Virus record (IMG/VR): IMGVR_UViG_3300038660_000106
Location: 1-35,082 of that record
Direction: 5' to 3' (one strand)
DNA length: 35,082 nt
Source of the DNA: a virus
Made by a program: the position numbers and the translations under genes. Shown here one piece after another: positions 21,001-28,176 of this stretch; the stretch's first letter is position 1; every line of letters begins with the position of its first letter. The notes under the pieces are model-generated. The model was given only the letters and a program-made list of their open reading frames with translations, was not told where the DNA came from and ran no database searches.

Positions 21001-21222
21001 ATGAGAAAAACAACAGCACAATTAACCATCATGATAGATGCGGTATGCCCGCACTGCGAAGAGTCAATTGACTTAATAAATGATACACGCCACGAAGCAA
21101 GCGACTTAATAGAGCAAGTCTGCACAGAGGACTGGGCCATAGCAAAAAAAGAATTTAGAGCCACTGAGACTGAATGCCCAGAATGCGGCGAAACTTTTGA
21201 CGTAGAAGGGTTTGAATTTTAA
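21001..21222 (+). CDS. Two-CxxC zinc mini-protein
   Basis: 73 residues with C-P-H-C near residue 16 and C-P-E-C near 60, separated by a 40-residue acidic helical insert. This looks like a zinc-ribbon with a long loop. No family named. It lies after the helicase, in the transition to late genes. Confidence 0.6.
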   Translation: MRKTTAQLTIMIDAVCPHCEESIDLINDTRHEASDLIEQVCTEDWAIAKKEFRATETECPECGETFDVEGFEF

Positions 21223-21224
21223 TC

Positions 21225-21374
21225 ATGAGAACACACGACATTGACGACGACGAGCAAGACGCTAGAGACAGCGTGAGACTACCAAGCGGTTACGCATGCT
21301 CAGACAGATACTGCGGGGCTGATGACTGCGGGACATGTTTTCCGTTTAACCAAGAACCAGACGAGGAAGAGTAA
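21225..21374 (+). CDS. Short acidic Cys-rich protein (conserved phage type)
   Basis: 49 residues: MRTHDIDDDEQDARDSVRLP then C-S-D-R-Y-C-G-A-D-D-C-G-T-C-F-P. The 'C-S-D-x-x-C-G-A-x-D-C-x-x-C-x-P' block is a small motif I have seen in many phage genomes, always unannotated. It is probably a metal-binding knuckle. Starts two bases after the preceding stop. Confidence 0.7.
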   Translation: MRTHDIDDDEQDARDSVRLPSGYACSDRYCGADDCGTCFPFNQEPDEEE

Positions 21375-21419
21375 ACAAACAACACAAAATCCACCTAACT
21401 AACTAAACACAAACAAATA

Positions 21420-21460
21420 AGCACTTATGGGAAAAAAGAGCCCATTCTCCCATAAGTGCT
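21420..21460 (+). promoter_or_regulatory. Perfect 13-bp inverted repeat overlapping possible start
   Basis: AGCACTTATGGGA (21420-21432) and TCCCATAAGTGCT (21448-21460) are perfect reverse complements around a 15-base loop. An ATG at 21427 lies in the left arm, while the next in-frame ATG (21472) is 12 bases downstream of the stem. As RNA the stem would strongly affect translation of the HTH gene; as DNA it is a strong operator-like dyad. Confidence 0.75.
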
Positions 21461-21471
21461 ACTATTCCACC

Positions 21472-21891
21472 ATGAAAAAAAAGCGATTACAGAAAGACGG
21501 TAGACCGAGAATCTACAAGAGAGAAGCAAAAGAAAGGGTGATTACGTTACTTATGCGAGGGATGCCGATAACTGACATTGCCGGAATCAAAGGCAATCCA
21601 AGCACTAGCGTGATTCATAGATGGATGGAAGATCCTGATTTTATGGAGCGCGTTATCAAATCAGGTGCTGGGGCGTATTGCGGTGACAACAGGTATCTCA
21701 AGAAATCAGAGGGCAAGCACTACCAGATGCGCGTGATGATAGACAGGGGTAAGAAGCTAGTAGGAAAGCGCATGACGATGAGTTTAGGAACTAGAGATTT
21801 AGAGAAAGCAAGAGCAGCTAGGGACGCTATATTGAAGCTATTTGACAAGCAGGGCGTGAAGCTATGCCAATTTAACAAGGCGAAGAAATAG
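21472..21891 (+). CDS. HTH protein with AP2/integrase-arm-like domain
   Basis: 139 residues from the ATG at 21472 (MKKKRLQKDGRPRIYKRE). I prefer this to the ATG at 21427, which is buried in a hairpin. The N-terminal 70 residues look like a terminase-small-subunit-type HTH (ERVITLLMRGMPITDIAGI...VIHRWMEDPDF). Residues 75-125 (HYQMRVMIDRGKKLVGKRMT, LGTRDLEKARAARDAIL) resemble the arm-type/AP2 DNA-binding domain found at the N-terminus of tyrosine recombinases, but no catalytic domain follows. A DNA-binding regulator or accessory packaging factor is plausible. Confidence 0.6.
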   Translation: MKKKRLQKDGRPRIYKREAKERVITLLMRGMPITDIAGIKGNPSTSVIHRWMEDPDFMERVIKSGAGAYCGDNRYLKKSEGKHYQMRVMIDRGKKLVGKRMTMSLGTRDLEKARAARDAILKLFDKQGVKLCQFNKAKK

Positions 21892-21898
21892 GGACCAT
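21888..21898 (+). promoter_or_regulatory. Shared AGGGACCAT motif upstream of terminase operon
   Basis: ATAGGGACCAT lies 47 bases upstream of the small terminase ATG. The same 9-mer occurs at 25644-25652 and 28125-28133, also shortly before late genes. It may be a late-gene control site; its statistical significance is not established. Confidence 0.35.
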
Positions 21899-21944
21899 CA
21901 CCCACCATTTACTTTTCAAACACCGTGTATTTATAATTGTCTTC

Positions 21945-22478
21945 ATGCCAAGCAAGAAAGCTACTACCAGAAAGAAAGGGGGGCAACCCTCCGACTACTC
22001 AGATGAACTAGCAGATGAAATATGCGCTAGGATTGCTGATGCTCAATCTATGAGGACTATTTGCAAAGCTGATGATATGCCTTGTAAAGCTACGGTGTTT
22101 AATTGGCTGAGAACTAACAAAGAGTTCTTAGACCAATACACGCGCGCGAAGGAAGAGTCAGCAGATGCTATGCAAGAGGACATGCTAGACATTGCTGATG
22201 ATGGGATAAACGATTGGATGGATGTCAACGCAGGTGGTGATGAAGATGCAAGCTGGAAGATAAATAGTGAGCATGTCCAAAGATCAAAGCTACGTATTGA
22301 TTCCCGTAAATGGCTCATGAGCAAATTGCAACCTAAGAAGTATGGCGACAAAATACAGAGCGAAATAGTCCAGAAATCAGAGCTAGTGATCAGCGATGAA
22401 GTGCAAGACAGAATCCTAGCAGGAATGGAACACGCGGCAATGGTGAAGCCACCAGAGGCGCATATAGAGAGAGAATAA
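21945..22478 (+). CDS. Terminase small subunit
   Basis: 177 residues. Basic start (MPSKKATTRKKGGQPSDYSD), then a helix-turn-helix (ADEICARIADAQSMRTICKADDMPCKATVFNWLRTNKEF) and a YTRAKEESADAMQEDMLDIAD helix. The C-terminal part has KLRIDSRKWLMSKLQPKKYGDK, the conserved block of many small terminases. It recognises the packaging site on the phage DNA and loads the large subunit encoded two genes on. High confidence. Confidence 0.92.
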   Translation: MPSKKATTRKKGGQPSDYSDELADEICARIADAQSMRTICKADDMPCKATVFNWLRTNKEFLDQYTRAKEESADAMQEDMLDIADDGINDWMDVNAGGDEDASWKINSEHVQRSKLRIDSRKWLMSKLQPKKYGDKIQSEIVQKSELVISDEVQDRILAGMEHAAMVKPPEAHIERE

Positions 22479-22479
22479 A

Positions 22480-22638
22480 ATGGATATGGAAGAGGGTGAA
22501 AAGGATCAGAGAAAAGAAATGTCCACTATAAATTGTATAGGGTTAGGTATGATGATTGCGGGACTAGCTATGATCCATCCCTCACTAGGATTTATAGCTT
22601 TTGGATTTATCCTTTTGATAAACAACCATAAACCATGA
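22480..22638 (+). CDS. Small two-helix membrane protein between terminase genes
   Basis: 52 residues: a charged N-terminus (MDMEEGEKDQRKE) and a hydrophobic hairpin (INCIGLGMMIAGLAMIHPSLGFIAFGFILLI). Its TGA overlaps the large terminase ATG (ATGA). Insertion of a membrane protein between terminase subunits is unusual; function unknown. Confidence 0.6.
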   Translation: MDMEEGEKDQRKEMSTINCIGLGMMIAGLAMIHPSLGFIAFGFILLINNHKP

Positions 22639-24020
22639 AACTCAACGCATGGCAACACGCCCTAGTTAAAGGCGAAAAACTCTACCCATGGCAGATTCAA
22701 TTCCTAGAGTCGTTTAGTCGCGGTATCCCTAGTATTGCGATGACATGTAACGGAGCCGGTAAGACCACGATCCTTGCGGGTAATGCTGTGGATTGGTTCT
22801 TTGCTAAATACCCTCAAGGTTGGCTTGTGGCTACCAGCTCATCATTCAACCAGCTACAGAATCAGACATGGGTAGCGATAGACACGAAGCTATCAGGAGA
22901 TTACAAGGTAATGCGCGGTTCATCGCCATTAACCATCAAGACTCCACACCACTTAAAAGAACGCTCAGAGGGTGGCAAAGCTATCGGTGGTGAAGGTATC
23001 GGATTCGCTACAAATGACGCTGGTAGAGCTGAGGGGTGGCATCCAAAGATAGATGAGCTAACAGATCCCGTCATGATTCTTATTGATGAGGGAAAGACAG
23101 TCCCGGATGACATTTGGACAGCATTTGATAGATGCACAGTGAAGTATTTCATGGGGATCTCTTCTGCCGGTCCACCTATGGGGCGTTTCTTTGAGTGTTT
23201 CCATTCTCTAAAGAAATACTACTTCACTATGCAAGTTGACTATACGATGTGTCCACATATCGACATCAACAAAGTGAACAGGATGCGTGATCAATACGGT
23301 GAAGACTCCTATGAGTTCAATTCCATCATGATGGCTAAGTTCACCGAGCAAGGTGAAGACTTCATCATGACCAAGATGCAGTTAGAGGACGCATTGAAGT
23401 TTCAGCCTAAAGAATCAACTAACGGTGAGAAGGTCGCATTCTTTGACTTCGCCAGGGGTGGTGATGAGAACACATTCACTATCCGGGAAGGTAACAAGAT
23501 AAGGATTCTTGATTGCTGGCGAGATAGAGATACGGTCCAAGCTGTCAGAAAGTTCATACGCATAGCCAAGGTGAACGGTCTATCAAGCGGTGAGTGCTGG
23601 GGTGATGCCGATGGCTTAGGCGGTCCAATGATTGATGTATTCCATGATGAGGGGTTCCCGATCAATGAGTTTCATGGTGGTGCTAGGGCATTGGATGAGA
23701 ACTACATGAATCTGATCAGTGAAGCATGGATTCAAGGAGCAAGGAGGATTCAGCGAGGCGACTTCAATTTAGGCGTGTTAGATGTCCAGACCGTAGAGCA
23801 GCTCACTAATCGAAAGTTTGAGTGGAATAAAGCTGGGAAGAAAAAGACAGAATCCAAGGATGACATGAGAAAGCGCGGGGTAACTTCACCAGATAGGGGA
23901 GATGGTATTATGTGCGTGATGATTTGCGGTTCCCATATGTCAGGTGCGATCACTCAAAGCACAGCAGAGTCAGCAGAGATGGGAACCAGCGAGTTTGATA
24001 GCGGGCATCATGTATTCTAG
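22635..24020 (+). CDS. Terminase large subunit
   Basis: 461 residues. ATPase domain: Walker A CNGAGKTT (38-45) and Walker B VMILIDEGK (D151-E152). Nuclease domain: D271 in AFFDFARGGDENT, the pair in CWGDADGLGG (323-330) and the distal SPDRGDGIMC. This motor cuts and pumps DNA into proheads through the portal. The last 30 residues are a Ser/Glu-rich tail. A terminator follows at 24031. Very high confidence in family; class of packaging (pac or cos) cannot be read from this. Confidence 0.96.
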   Translation: MKLNAWQHALVKGEKLYPWQIQFLESFSRGIPSIAMTCNGAGKTTILAGNAVDWFFAKYPQGWLVATSSSFNQLQNQTWVAIDTKLSGDYKVMRGSSPLTIKTPHHLKERSEGGKAIGGEGIGFATNDAGRAEGWHPKIDELTDPVMILIDEGKTVPDDIWTAFDRCTVKYFMGISSAGPPMGRFFECFHSLKKYYFTMQVDYTMCPHIDINKVNRMRDQYGEDSYEFNSIMMAKFTEQGEDFIMTKMQLEDALKFQPKESTNGEKVAFFDFARGGDENTFTIREGNKIRILDCWRDRDTVQAVRKFIRIAKVNGLSSGECWGDADGLGGPMIDVFHDEGFPINEFHGGARALDENYMNLISEAWIQGARRIQRGDFNLGVLDVQTVEQLTNRKFEWNKAGKKKTESKDDMRKRGVTSPDRGDGIMCVMICGSHMSGAITQSTAESAEMGTSEFDSGHHVF

Positions 24021-24030
24021 GGCAAAAGAA

Positions 24031-24053
24031 AAGCCAGCGGGTTAGGCTGGCTT
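24031..24053 (+). terminator. Bidirectional terminator between terminase and minus-strand genes
   Basis: AAGCCAGC (24031-24038) pairs perfectly with GCTGGCTT (24046-24053) around a 7-base loop, with flanking A and T/G runs. It is placed between two convergent transcription units. Confidence 0.75.
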
Positions 24054-24074
24054 GTGGGTGGTGTCATTATAGAG

Positions 24075-24308
24075 TTATATTACCCATCTAATGCTTTCAT
24101 CATGACCTCCACATGCAGATTTCTCTATATCACCTACCATTGTGGATTCTTTAGTGAATCGAAAACCTACTCTGTAAATCATCTTTGATAACTTAGTGAG
24201 GGTTACACATTTTTTCATACCGTTTAATCTATCTGATACCTTGGCTGATTTAGCCTCTTTTATCTTAGTCTTAATAGCTTTTTCTATCCCTGATTTTCTA
24301 GTTTCCAT
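24075..24308 (-). CDS. Small basic hypothetical protein (minus-strand unit)
   Basis: 77 residues, METRKSGIEKAIKTKIKEAK, very basic helical N-terminus, then a beta part (KMIYRVGFRFTKES) and C-G-G-H near the end. No family recognised. It has its own conserved promoter/5'UTR shared with the neighbour at 24437, so each gene is probably expressed separately. Confidence 0.6.
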   Translation of the reverse strand: METRKSGIEKAIKTKIKEAKSAKVSDRLNGMKKCVTLTKLSKMIYRVGFRFTKESTMVGDIEKSACGGHDESIRWVI

Positions 24309-24351
24309 AATATTCTTTCTATTTTAAACCCTAAGAGCCGCTTAGTCGGTG

Positions 24352-24414
24352 GAGGGTGTATCCCTCTTTTCTATACCTAATAATACCAAAATGGGGGGTG
24401 TTTGGCTATTACAA
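24352..24414 (-). promoter_or_regulatory. Conserved promoter and 5'UTR hairpin, copy A
   Basis: On the minus strand TTGTAATAGC (24414-24405), then 19 bases, then TATTAT (24385-24380), then a GAGGG-5-CCCTC hairpin (24366-24352) and an AATAGAAAGA leader before the ATG at 24308. The same elements with the same 19-base spacing occur in copy B. Confidence 0.7.
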
Positions 24415-24436
24415 TGGGGAGGGGTCTTTGTATAGG

Positions 24437-24670
24437 TTATGAACTCCAACATTCTCCGTTAGCCCTCATTTCAAGCATGGTCTCTTCTCCATACTCTCTA
24501 CCGCCATTAGCTTGAGCAAATGCTTCTAGCTCATCGTCAAAGTAATACCTTCCACATACTTCAAGCTCTTTGAAATAATCACCAATAACTTTGCTCCTTT
24601 CGGGGTTTTTATAATCATCTCCTATTACATGCATCTTCTTTTTAAGTTCTATTAATTTTGCAGTTTTCAT
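24437..24670 (-). CDS. Small acidic hypothetical protein (minus-strand unit)
   Basis: 77 residues, MKTAKLIELKKKMHVIGDDY, a basic N-terminal helix followed by an acidic helical body (DDELEAFAQANGGREYGEETMLEM) and a C-terminal C-W. No family. Same promoter/UTR type as 24075, which suggests a common regulator acting on both. Confidence 0.6.
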   Translation of the reverse strand: MKTAKLIELKKKMHVIGDDYKNPERSKVIGDYFKELEVCGRYYFDDELEAFAQANGGREYGEETMLEMRANGECWSS

Positions 24671-24715
24671 ATTTATCTTTCTATTTAATGTTTCCCAGAA
24701 TCCCCTGAGCGGGTG

Positions 24716-24781
24716 GAGGGTCTGTTGCCCTCTCTCTCATATATATATAATAGCAAATACAGCAGGGAATAGCTATTACAA
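24716..24781 (-). promoter_or_regulatory. Conserved promoter and 5'UTR hairpin, copy B
   Basis: On the minus strand TTGTAATAGC (24781-24772), 19 bases, TATTAT (24752-24747), an AT-dinucleotide run, a GAGGG-7-CCCTC hairpin (24732-24716) and the leader ATAGAAAGAT before the ATG at 24670. Confidence 0.7.
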
Positions 24782-24849
24782 CCCCTCACCCTGATTATAA
24801 CGCCTCAAAGCTCAAATCTTTCGACTTGCGCTTGTGGTGTTTGGTTTGG

Positions 24850-25026
24850 TTAACAGTTATTTATCAGTTTTTCGATCTGCTTGGCTTGGCTCAGTCCGTT
24901 AAATGCCGCGACAAATTTCAACTTACCTCTACACTCTGGATCAATCTTCACAGTCAGCGCTACCTTCGCCACCTTGTTAGGCGGTCTGCCTGCGCCTGCT
25001 CGTCTGCCTCCGTTCTTTGGTTTCAT
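24850..25026 (-). CDS. Ribbon-helix-helix regulator (58 aa)
   Basis: MKPKNGGRRAGAGRPPNKVA, then VALTVKIDPECRGKLKFVA and GLSQAKQIEKLINN. One strand (ALTVKI) and two helices with a G-R-P-P basic arm: CopG/Arc-like. Its ATG overlaps the stop of the upstream gene (TAATG on the minus strand), so it is the third gene of a minus-strand operon starting near 25535. It could regulate the minus-strand unit or the flanking late genes. Confidence 0.7.
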   Translation of the reverse strand: MKPKNGGRRAGAGRPPNKVAKVALTVKIDPECRGKLKFVAAFNGLSQAKQIEKLINNC

Positions 25027-25250
25027 TATTTAGCATTAATTGTGAAGGTTCCCTCAAACACATTATCACCAGCAGTATGCCCTTGATTGCAATATAGTTG
25101 AGCATTATTAGCGATACCTTGCTTCGCTTCTGCTAGGTCTTCTATTAGCTCAAGAGCTTCACCTTGATCGCCTGACCAGTCCCCAGAGATCATAAAATCT
25201 TCATTTGAGGTCACTTTGATTGATGCGTTTTCGTTTTGGATAGTTTTCAT
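25026..25250 (-). CDS. Small hypothetical protein in minus-strand operon
   Basis: 74 residues, MKTIQNENASIKVTSNEDFM, beta strands then a helix (EALELIEDLAEAKQGIANN) and a C-terminal strand EGTFTINAK. No family. Followed with a 3-base overlap by the ribbon-helix-helix gene, so the pair may work together. Confidence 0.6.
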   Translation of the reverse strand: MKTIQNENASIKVTSNEDFMISGDWSGDQGEALELIEDLAEAKQGIANNAQLYCNQGHTAGDNVFEGTFTINAK

Positions 25251-25292
25251 AATTTAGTTTTGTTTAATTGTTGGTGTTAGTCTTGGTTAGTA

Positions 25293-25535
25293 TTAAAGTG
25301 AGAAGTAGATCTCAGCCTCGGTAGCTTTGCCAGTCAAGCTATCTTGCTTGGTCACATTAAGATTTTTAGCCCCGTTGGGTAGCTCTCTTGTGAGTTTAGA
25401 TATTTGATTAGCTGTGATTACCGCCATGTGAGTTTCTCTGAATGATATTTGCTCTTGCTCATTGAGATCTGCTACATCTACTTTGATGTTTGATGTTGCG
25501 GCGGTGTATTGGTCTTGTATTTCGATTGTTTTCAT
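25293..25535 (-). CDS. Small hypothetical protein, first of minus-strand operon
   Basis: 80 residues from the ATG at 25535 (MKTIEIQDQYTAATSNIKV). I prefer this to the earlier ATG at 25565, since the AAAATTATGAAA context matches other starts. Residues 15-45 contain DVADLNEQEQISFRETH and the end is beta-rich. No family. Shares the N-terminal MKTI with the next gene. Confidence 0.55.
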   Translation of the reverse strand: MKTIEIQDQYTAATSNIKVDVADLNEQEQISFRETHMAVITANQISKLTRELPNGAKNLNVTKQDSLTGKATEAEIYFSL

Positions 25536-25643
25536 AATTTTATTTAGTTGTTTGTTGTTAATCAAGGCTTCGTTGCCTTTGATGACTAGAGACTACTCTT
25601 AATCTGATTTATTGCAAGTATTAAATTAAATTAAATACCTTAA

Positions 25644-25652
25644 AGGGACCAT
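25644..25652 (+). promoter_or_regulatory. AGGGACCAT motif before tail operon
   Basis: Second of three identical 9-mers, 61 bases upstream of the ATG at 25713. The surrounding gap (25536-25712) is otherwise AT-rich without a clear hairpin. Confidence 0.35.
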
Positions 25653-25712
25653 GTTAATGGGTTCACTAGCTACATCTTAGCGTTTAGCGTCTAATTACTA
25701 CAAACTCACGCA

Positions 25713-26144
25713 ATGGCAGACCTAACATGTAACTCAATCTGGAAGATCACGCACGGCTCAACCGTGTTGCTTGACTTCACCGACCGGCTCACAGCGGAGC
25801 CTGATTTCTCCTTTGATAAAGAGGTTGAGGTTTCACCGATGCTCGAAGGTGAGAATGTGGCTATCTTCGACCGGGGGAACGTGTCGCATGAGCTGAGTTA
25901 TTCCAGGGTAGTGCGCAAAGCTGACATGACAGCAGCTAGAGAATGGCGAATGAGTCATGACGTGGTGGTCTCTGCGCTCGTTAAAGGTATTTTGACCATA
26001 GAGTTCCAAGGTGGCGATAGCTACACGCTCACGGATGCCGTGGTGCAGTCTATGACGACATCAACAGGAAAAGACGTTAGCGGTCATTCATTTGACGTAA
26101 TGGCAGAATACAGCATCATCGGAGGGAAACTAGAAATAGTATAA
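25713..26144 (+). CDS. Tail-region structural protein
   Basis: 143 residues, MADLTCNSIWKITHGSTVLL, almost all beta (SHELSYSRVVRKADMTAARE, LTIEFQGGDSYTLTDAVVQSM). It precedes the tape-measure gene by 4 bases, where siphophages often carry tail assembly chaperones. This protein does not look like a chaperone and shows no frameshift signal. A tail-tube-like or distal-tail protein is more likely; not firmly assigned. Confidence 0.55.
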   Translation: MADLTCNSIWKITHGSTVLLDFTDRLTAEPDFSFDKEVEVSPMLEGENVAIFDRGNVSHELSYSRVVRKADMTAAREWRMSHDVVVSALVKGILTIEFQGGDSYTLTDAVVQSMTTSTGKDVSGHSFDVMAEYSIIGGKLEIV

Positions 26145-26148
26145 AGTT

Positions 26149-27735
26149 ATGGCAGATAAAGACGTAAAGATAGGGATAGAGGTTGTCAAGAAAGGTGAAG
26201 GGGCTAAGGAAGCTAAGAAAGATATTGATGAACTGAATAAATCCGCTGATAACAACACCAAGAAATTTCAGAAGCAGGGTAATAAGGTTGATCAACTCAA
26301 GAGCAAGTTTAGAGGTCTAAGCAGGACGCTATCGAAAAGCAACCCTAAGTTATTCAAAATGGGTAAATACTTGGGGCGGGGTGGATTACTTTATGCTGGA
26401 ATAATGTTTCTTGGTAAAGGCGTTTCTTGGCTCACTGATAAAATAGGGGGTCTAGGTGATAAAGTTAAAGGGTTTGGTGATGATTTAGCTTTGACTGGAT
26501 CAAAGAGCGCGGATGCGGTGCAGGGTGTAGGGTCTTGGTTACAGAAAGCTAAGGAGATAGGACCAGCGATCAATAGGACATTGAACCCATTAGGGGCATA
26601 CATTGACGCTGTGAAGAAAAACGCTGAGGCTCAACGTGAATTAAATCGCATAAACGCTAAAGCTAAGATGTTACAAGCTCAAGCAACAAAAGCGGTGAAT
26701 CAAGCCATAAAAGAATACGAGGAACTAGACTCAACATTAATCAAGTATGAATCCAGTATCGTTAGAGCGGGTCAAAAAGAAAAACGATTAGCTGATTTTC
26801 TTAAATTAGGAAATCATGAGATTTCAGAGAGAGCGAAACTATTAGCCGTCCAGAGTGAACGGAGAAAGATAGACATAAATGACAAAGCCGACACAGCTCT
26901 GGATTCGATAAACCCTAACGATCCTAATGCGGAGAAAATCAGGAGAAAAATAGAGAAGGCTAGAGAGATTGCACTAGAGAAGGTGAGACGTTTTGATTTT
27001 AGAGAGAAACAAAAAAGACTAGGGAAAGAATTTAATTTAGGGGAAGAATCTCGAAAAGCAGAAGCTAATAAAACTAATCGTTTAAAAGGTTTAACCACGG
27101 ACAAGCTAGGGACCAAGCTACTTAGTGATGAGAGGTTTGAGAATCTTCAAAAAAAGGAAAAAAGATTTAAGGATGCTAGAGATCAGAAAGGTGGAGCCAC
27201 GTTACTTGAGGGTGAAGATGAAAATGATTTAGTCAAGATAACAGCAGAGTTAAAAAAACAAGATGCTATCCGTGATAAAATCAGAGAGTCTGGAAGGTCA
27301 GGTGGGGCGGATGGGTTATTGTCAGAAATCCAAAAAAGCAAAGCGAAAGTCAAGGAGCTAGAGGATGAGTTGACCAGCATTAAAATAAGAGCGAGGGATA
27401 ATGTAAATACAGAGGTAACCAGAAAACAAAGAAGAGATATTGGAATAAGGGATTTGAATAGAGATAATGCAAATACAGATAGAGCGGAAGCTAGGGCTAT
27501 AGCCAGCAAACAACTCACTAAGAAGCAAGGAAACGCTAAGACAGCACTCGATAATATCCTGAGTGATGGAGTGGTAACGAAGGGTGAAGAGGCTAAATTC
27601 CTAGAGGTCTTAAAGATACTCAAGCAAAGTAACGACTCTAAAAACACCAGTTTTATTAATGCTATAATCAAGGTGACTGAAAACAACAAAGCACTTGAGA
27701 AGAAAGTGAAAGCTCTTAGGATCAGCCAAAAGTAA
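26149..27735 (+). CDS. Tail tape-measure protein
   Basis: 528 residues. A highly charged coiled coil at the start, a hydrophobic Gly-rich segment at about 75-110 (MGKYLGRGGLLYAGIMFLGKG, then WLTDKIGGLGDKVKG), then several hundred residues of Lys/Arg/Glu-rich helices. This is the composition of small tape-measure proteins; at 0.15 nm per residue it would set a tail of about 80 nm. It precedes tail-hub genes. No lytic enzyme domain is seen. Start 4 bases after the previous stop. Confidence 0.7.
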   Translation: MADKDVKIGIEVVKKGEGAKEAKKDIDELNKSADNNTKKFQKQGNKVDQLKSKFRGLSRTLSKSNPKLFKMGKYLGRGGLLYAGIMFLGKGVSWLTDKIGGLGDKVKGFGDDLALTGSKSADAVQGVGSWLQKAKEIGPAINRTLNPLGAYIDAVKKNAEAQRELNRINAKAKMLQAQATKAVNQAIKEYEELDSTLIKYESSIVRAGQKEKRLADFLKLGNHEISERAKLLAVQSERRKIDINDKADTALDSINPNDPNAEKIRRKIEKAREIALEKVRRFDFREKQKRLGKEFNLGEESRKAEANKTNRLKGLTTDKLGTKLLSDERFENLQKKEKRFKDARDQKGGATLLEGEDENDLVKITAELKKQDAIRDKIRESGRSGGADGLLSEIQKSKAKVKELEDELTSIKIRARDNVNTEVTRKQRRDIGIRDLNRDNANTDRAEARAIASKQLTKKQGNAKTALDNILSDGVVTKGEEAKFLEVLKILKQSNDSKNTSFINAIIKVTENNKALEKKVKALRISQK

Positions 27736-27752
27736 CAGCAATACCGATTTAT

Positions 27753-27781
27753 TTGACAGTATTTGGGATTTCTGTTATACT
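27753..27781 (+). promoter_or_regulatory. Strong sigma70-like promoter for lipoprotein moron
   Basis: TTGACA (27753-27758), 17-base spacer, TATACT (27776-27781). Start of transcription would fall at about 27788, the ATG itself, so the mRNA would be leaderless or nearly so. Confidence 0.8.
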
Positions 27782-27787
27782 GGATAT

Positions 27788-28123
27788 ATGAGAAATAAAA
27801 CGACAACAATATTGAGCATTATCATTTTCAGTATCATTACGTCATGTTCTGAGGAGAGAGTAGAGGCTATTAGTGATTACGGGGTAAATAATAATACCTA
27901 TAAAGAGTCATTGTCTGAATATAAAGAAGATATAGCTAGGGCAGAAAAAGTGGCTTCATACGATGCTGCTCCAAAGTTCAAAAAAGACAGGGAAGAGAGG
28001 CTAAGATTAACAAAACTAGAGTTCCACTACTTCAAGGAGTTGTCTAAAAAAATGCCTTTAAAAGAAGCTATTAAAGAAGCGTATAAACTCGCTAGTTTAG
28101 ACATACTCAAGAATCCTTCTTAA
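27788..28123 (+). CDS. Moron-type lipoprotein from a leaderless transcript
   Basis: 111 residues. Signal: MRNKTTTILSIIIFSIITSC with lipobox I-T-S-C, Cys20; the mature part is a highly charged helical protein (DIARAEKVASYDAAPKFKKD, RLTKLEFHYFKELSKK). It interrupts the tail operon, has its own consensus promoter overlapping its start, and no Shine-Dalgarno can fit between promoter and ATG. Autonomously expressed lipoproteins in phage late regions often alter the host surface, e.g. superinfection exclusion; here that is inference. Confidence 0.72.
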   Translation: MRNKTTTILSIIIFSIITSCSEERVEAISDYGVNNNTYKESLSEYKEDIARAEKVASYDAAPKFKKDREERLRLTKLEFHYFKELSKKMPLKEAIKEAYKLASLDILKNPS

Positions 28124-28124
28124 T

Positions 28125-28133
28125 AGGGACCAT
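28125..28133 (+). promoter_or_regulatory. AGGGACCAT motif before tail-hub gene
   Basis: Third copy of the 9-mer, 44 bases before the ATG at 28177. A small hairpin (AAGCG-8-CGCTT, 28157-28174) lies between it and the gene. Confidence 0.35.
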
Positions 28134-28176
28134 TTCGCATCATTGAGAGAATCCGTAAAGCGTTCAAAGTCGCTTC

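Noticed and set aside
21472-21891. Phage integrase
   Set aside because: Only an arm-like DNA-binding domain is present; no R-H-R-Y catalytic domain.
24738-24752. AT dinucleotide run as a microsatellite of interest
   Set aside because: It lies in the -10 region of the copy B promoter and is explained by that; length is too short for clear slippage claims.
25713-26149. Programmed frameshift tail chaperone
   Set aside because: No slippery heptamer with a second overlapping frame is visible before the tape-measure gene.
27183-27809. 208-codon antisense frame over the tape-measure gene
   Set aside because: Shadow frame of Lys/Glu-rich helical coding DNA; hydrophobic by complement bias.
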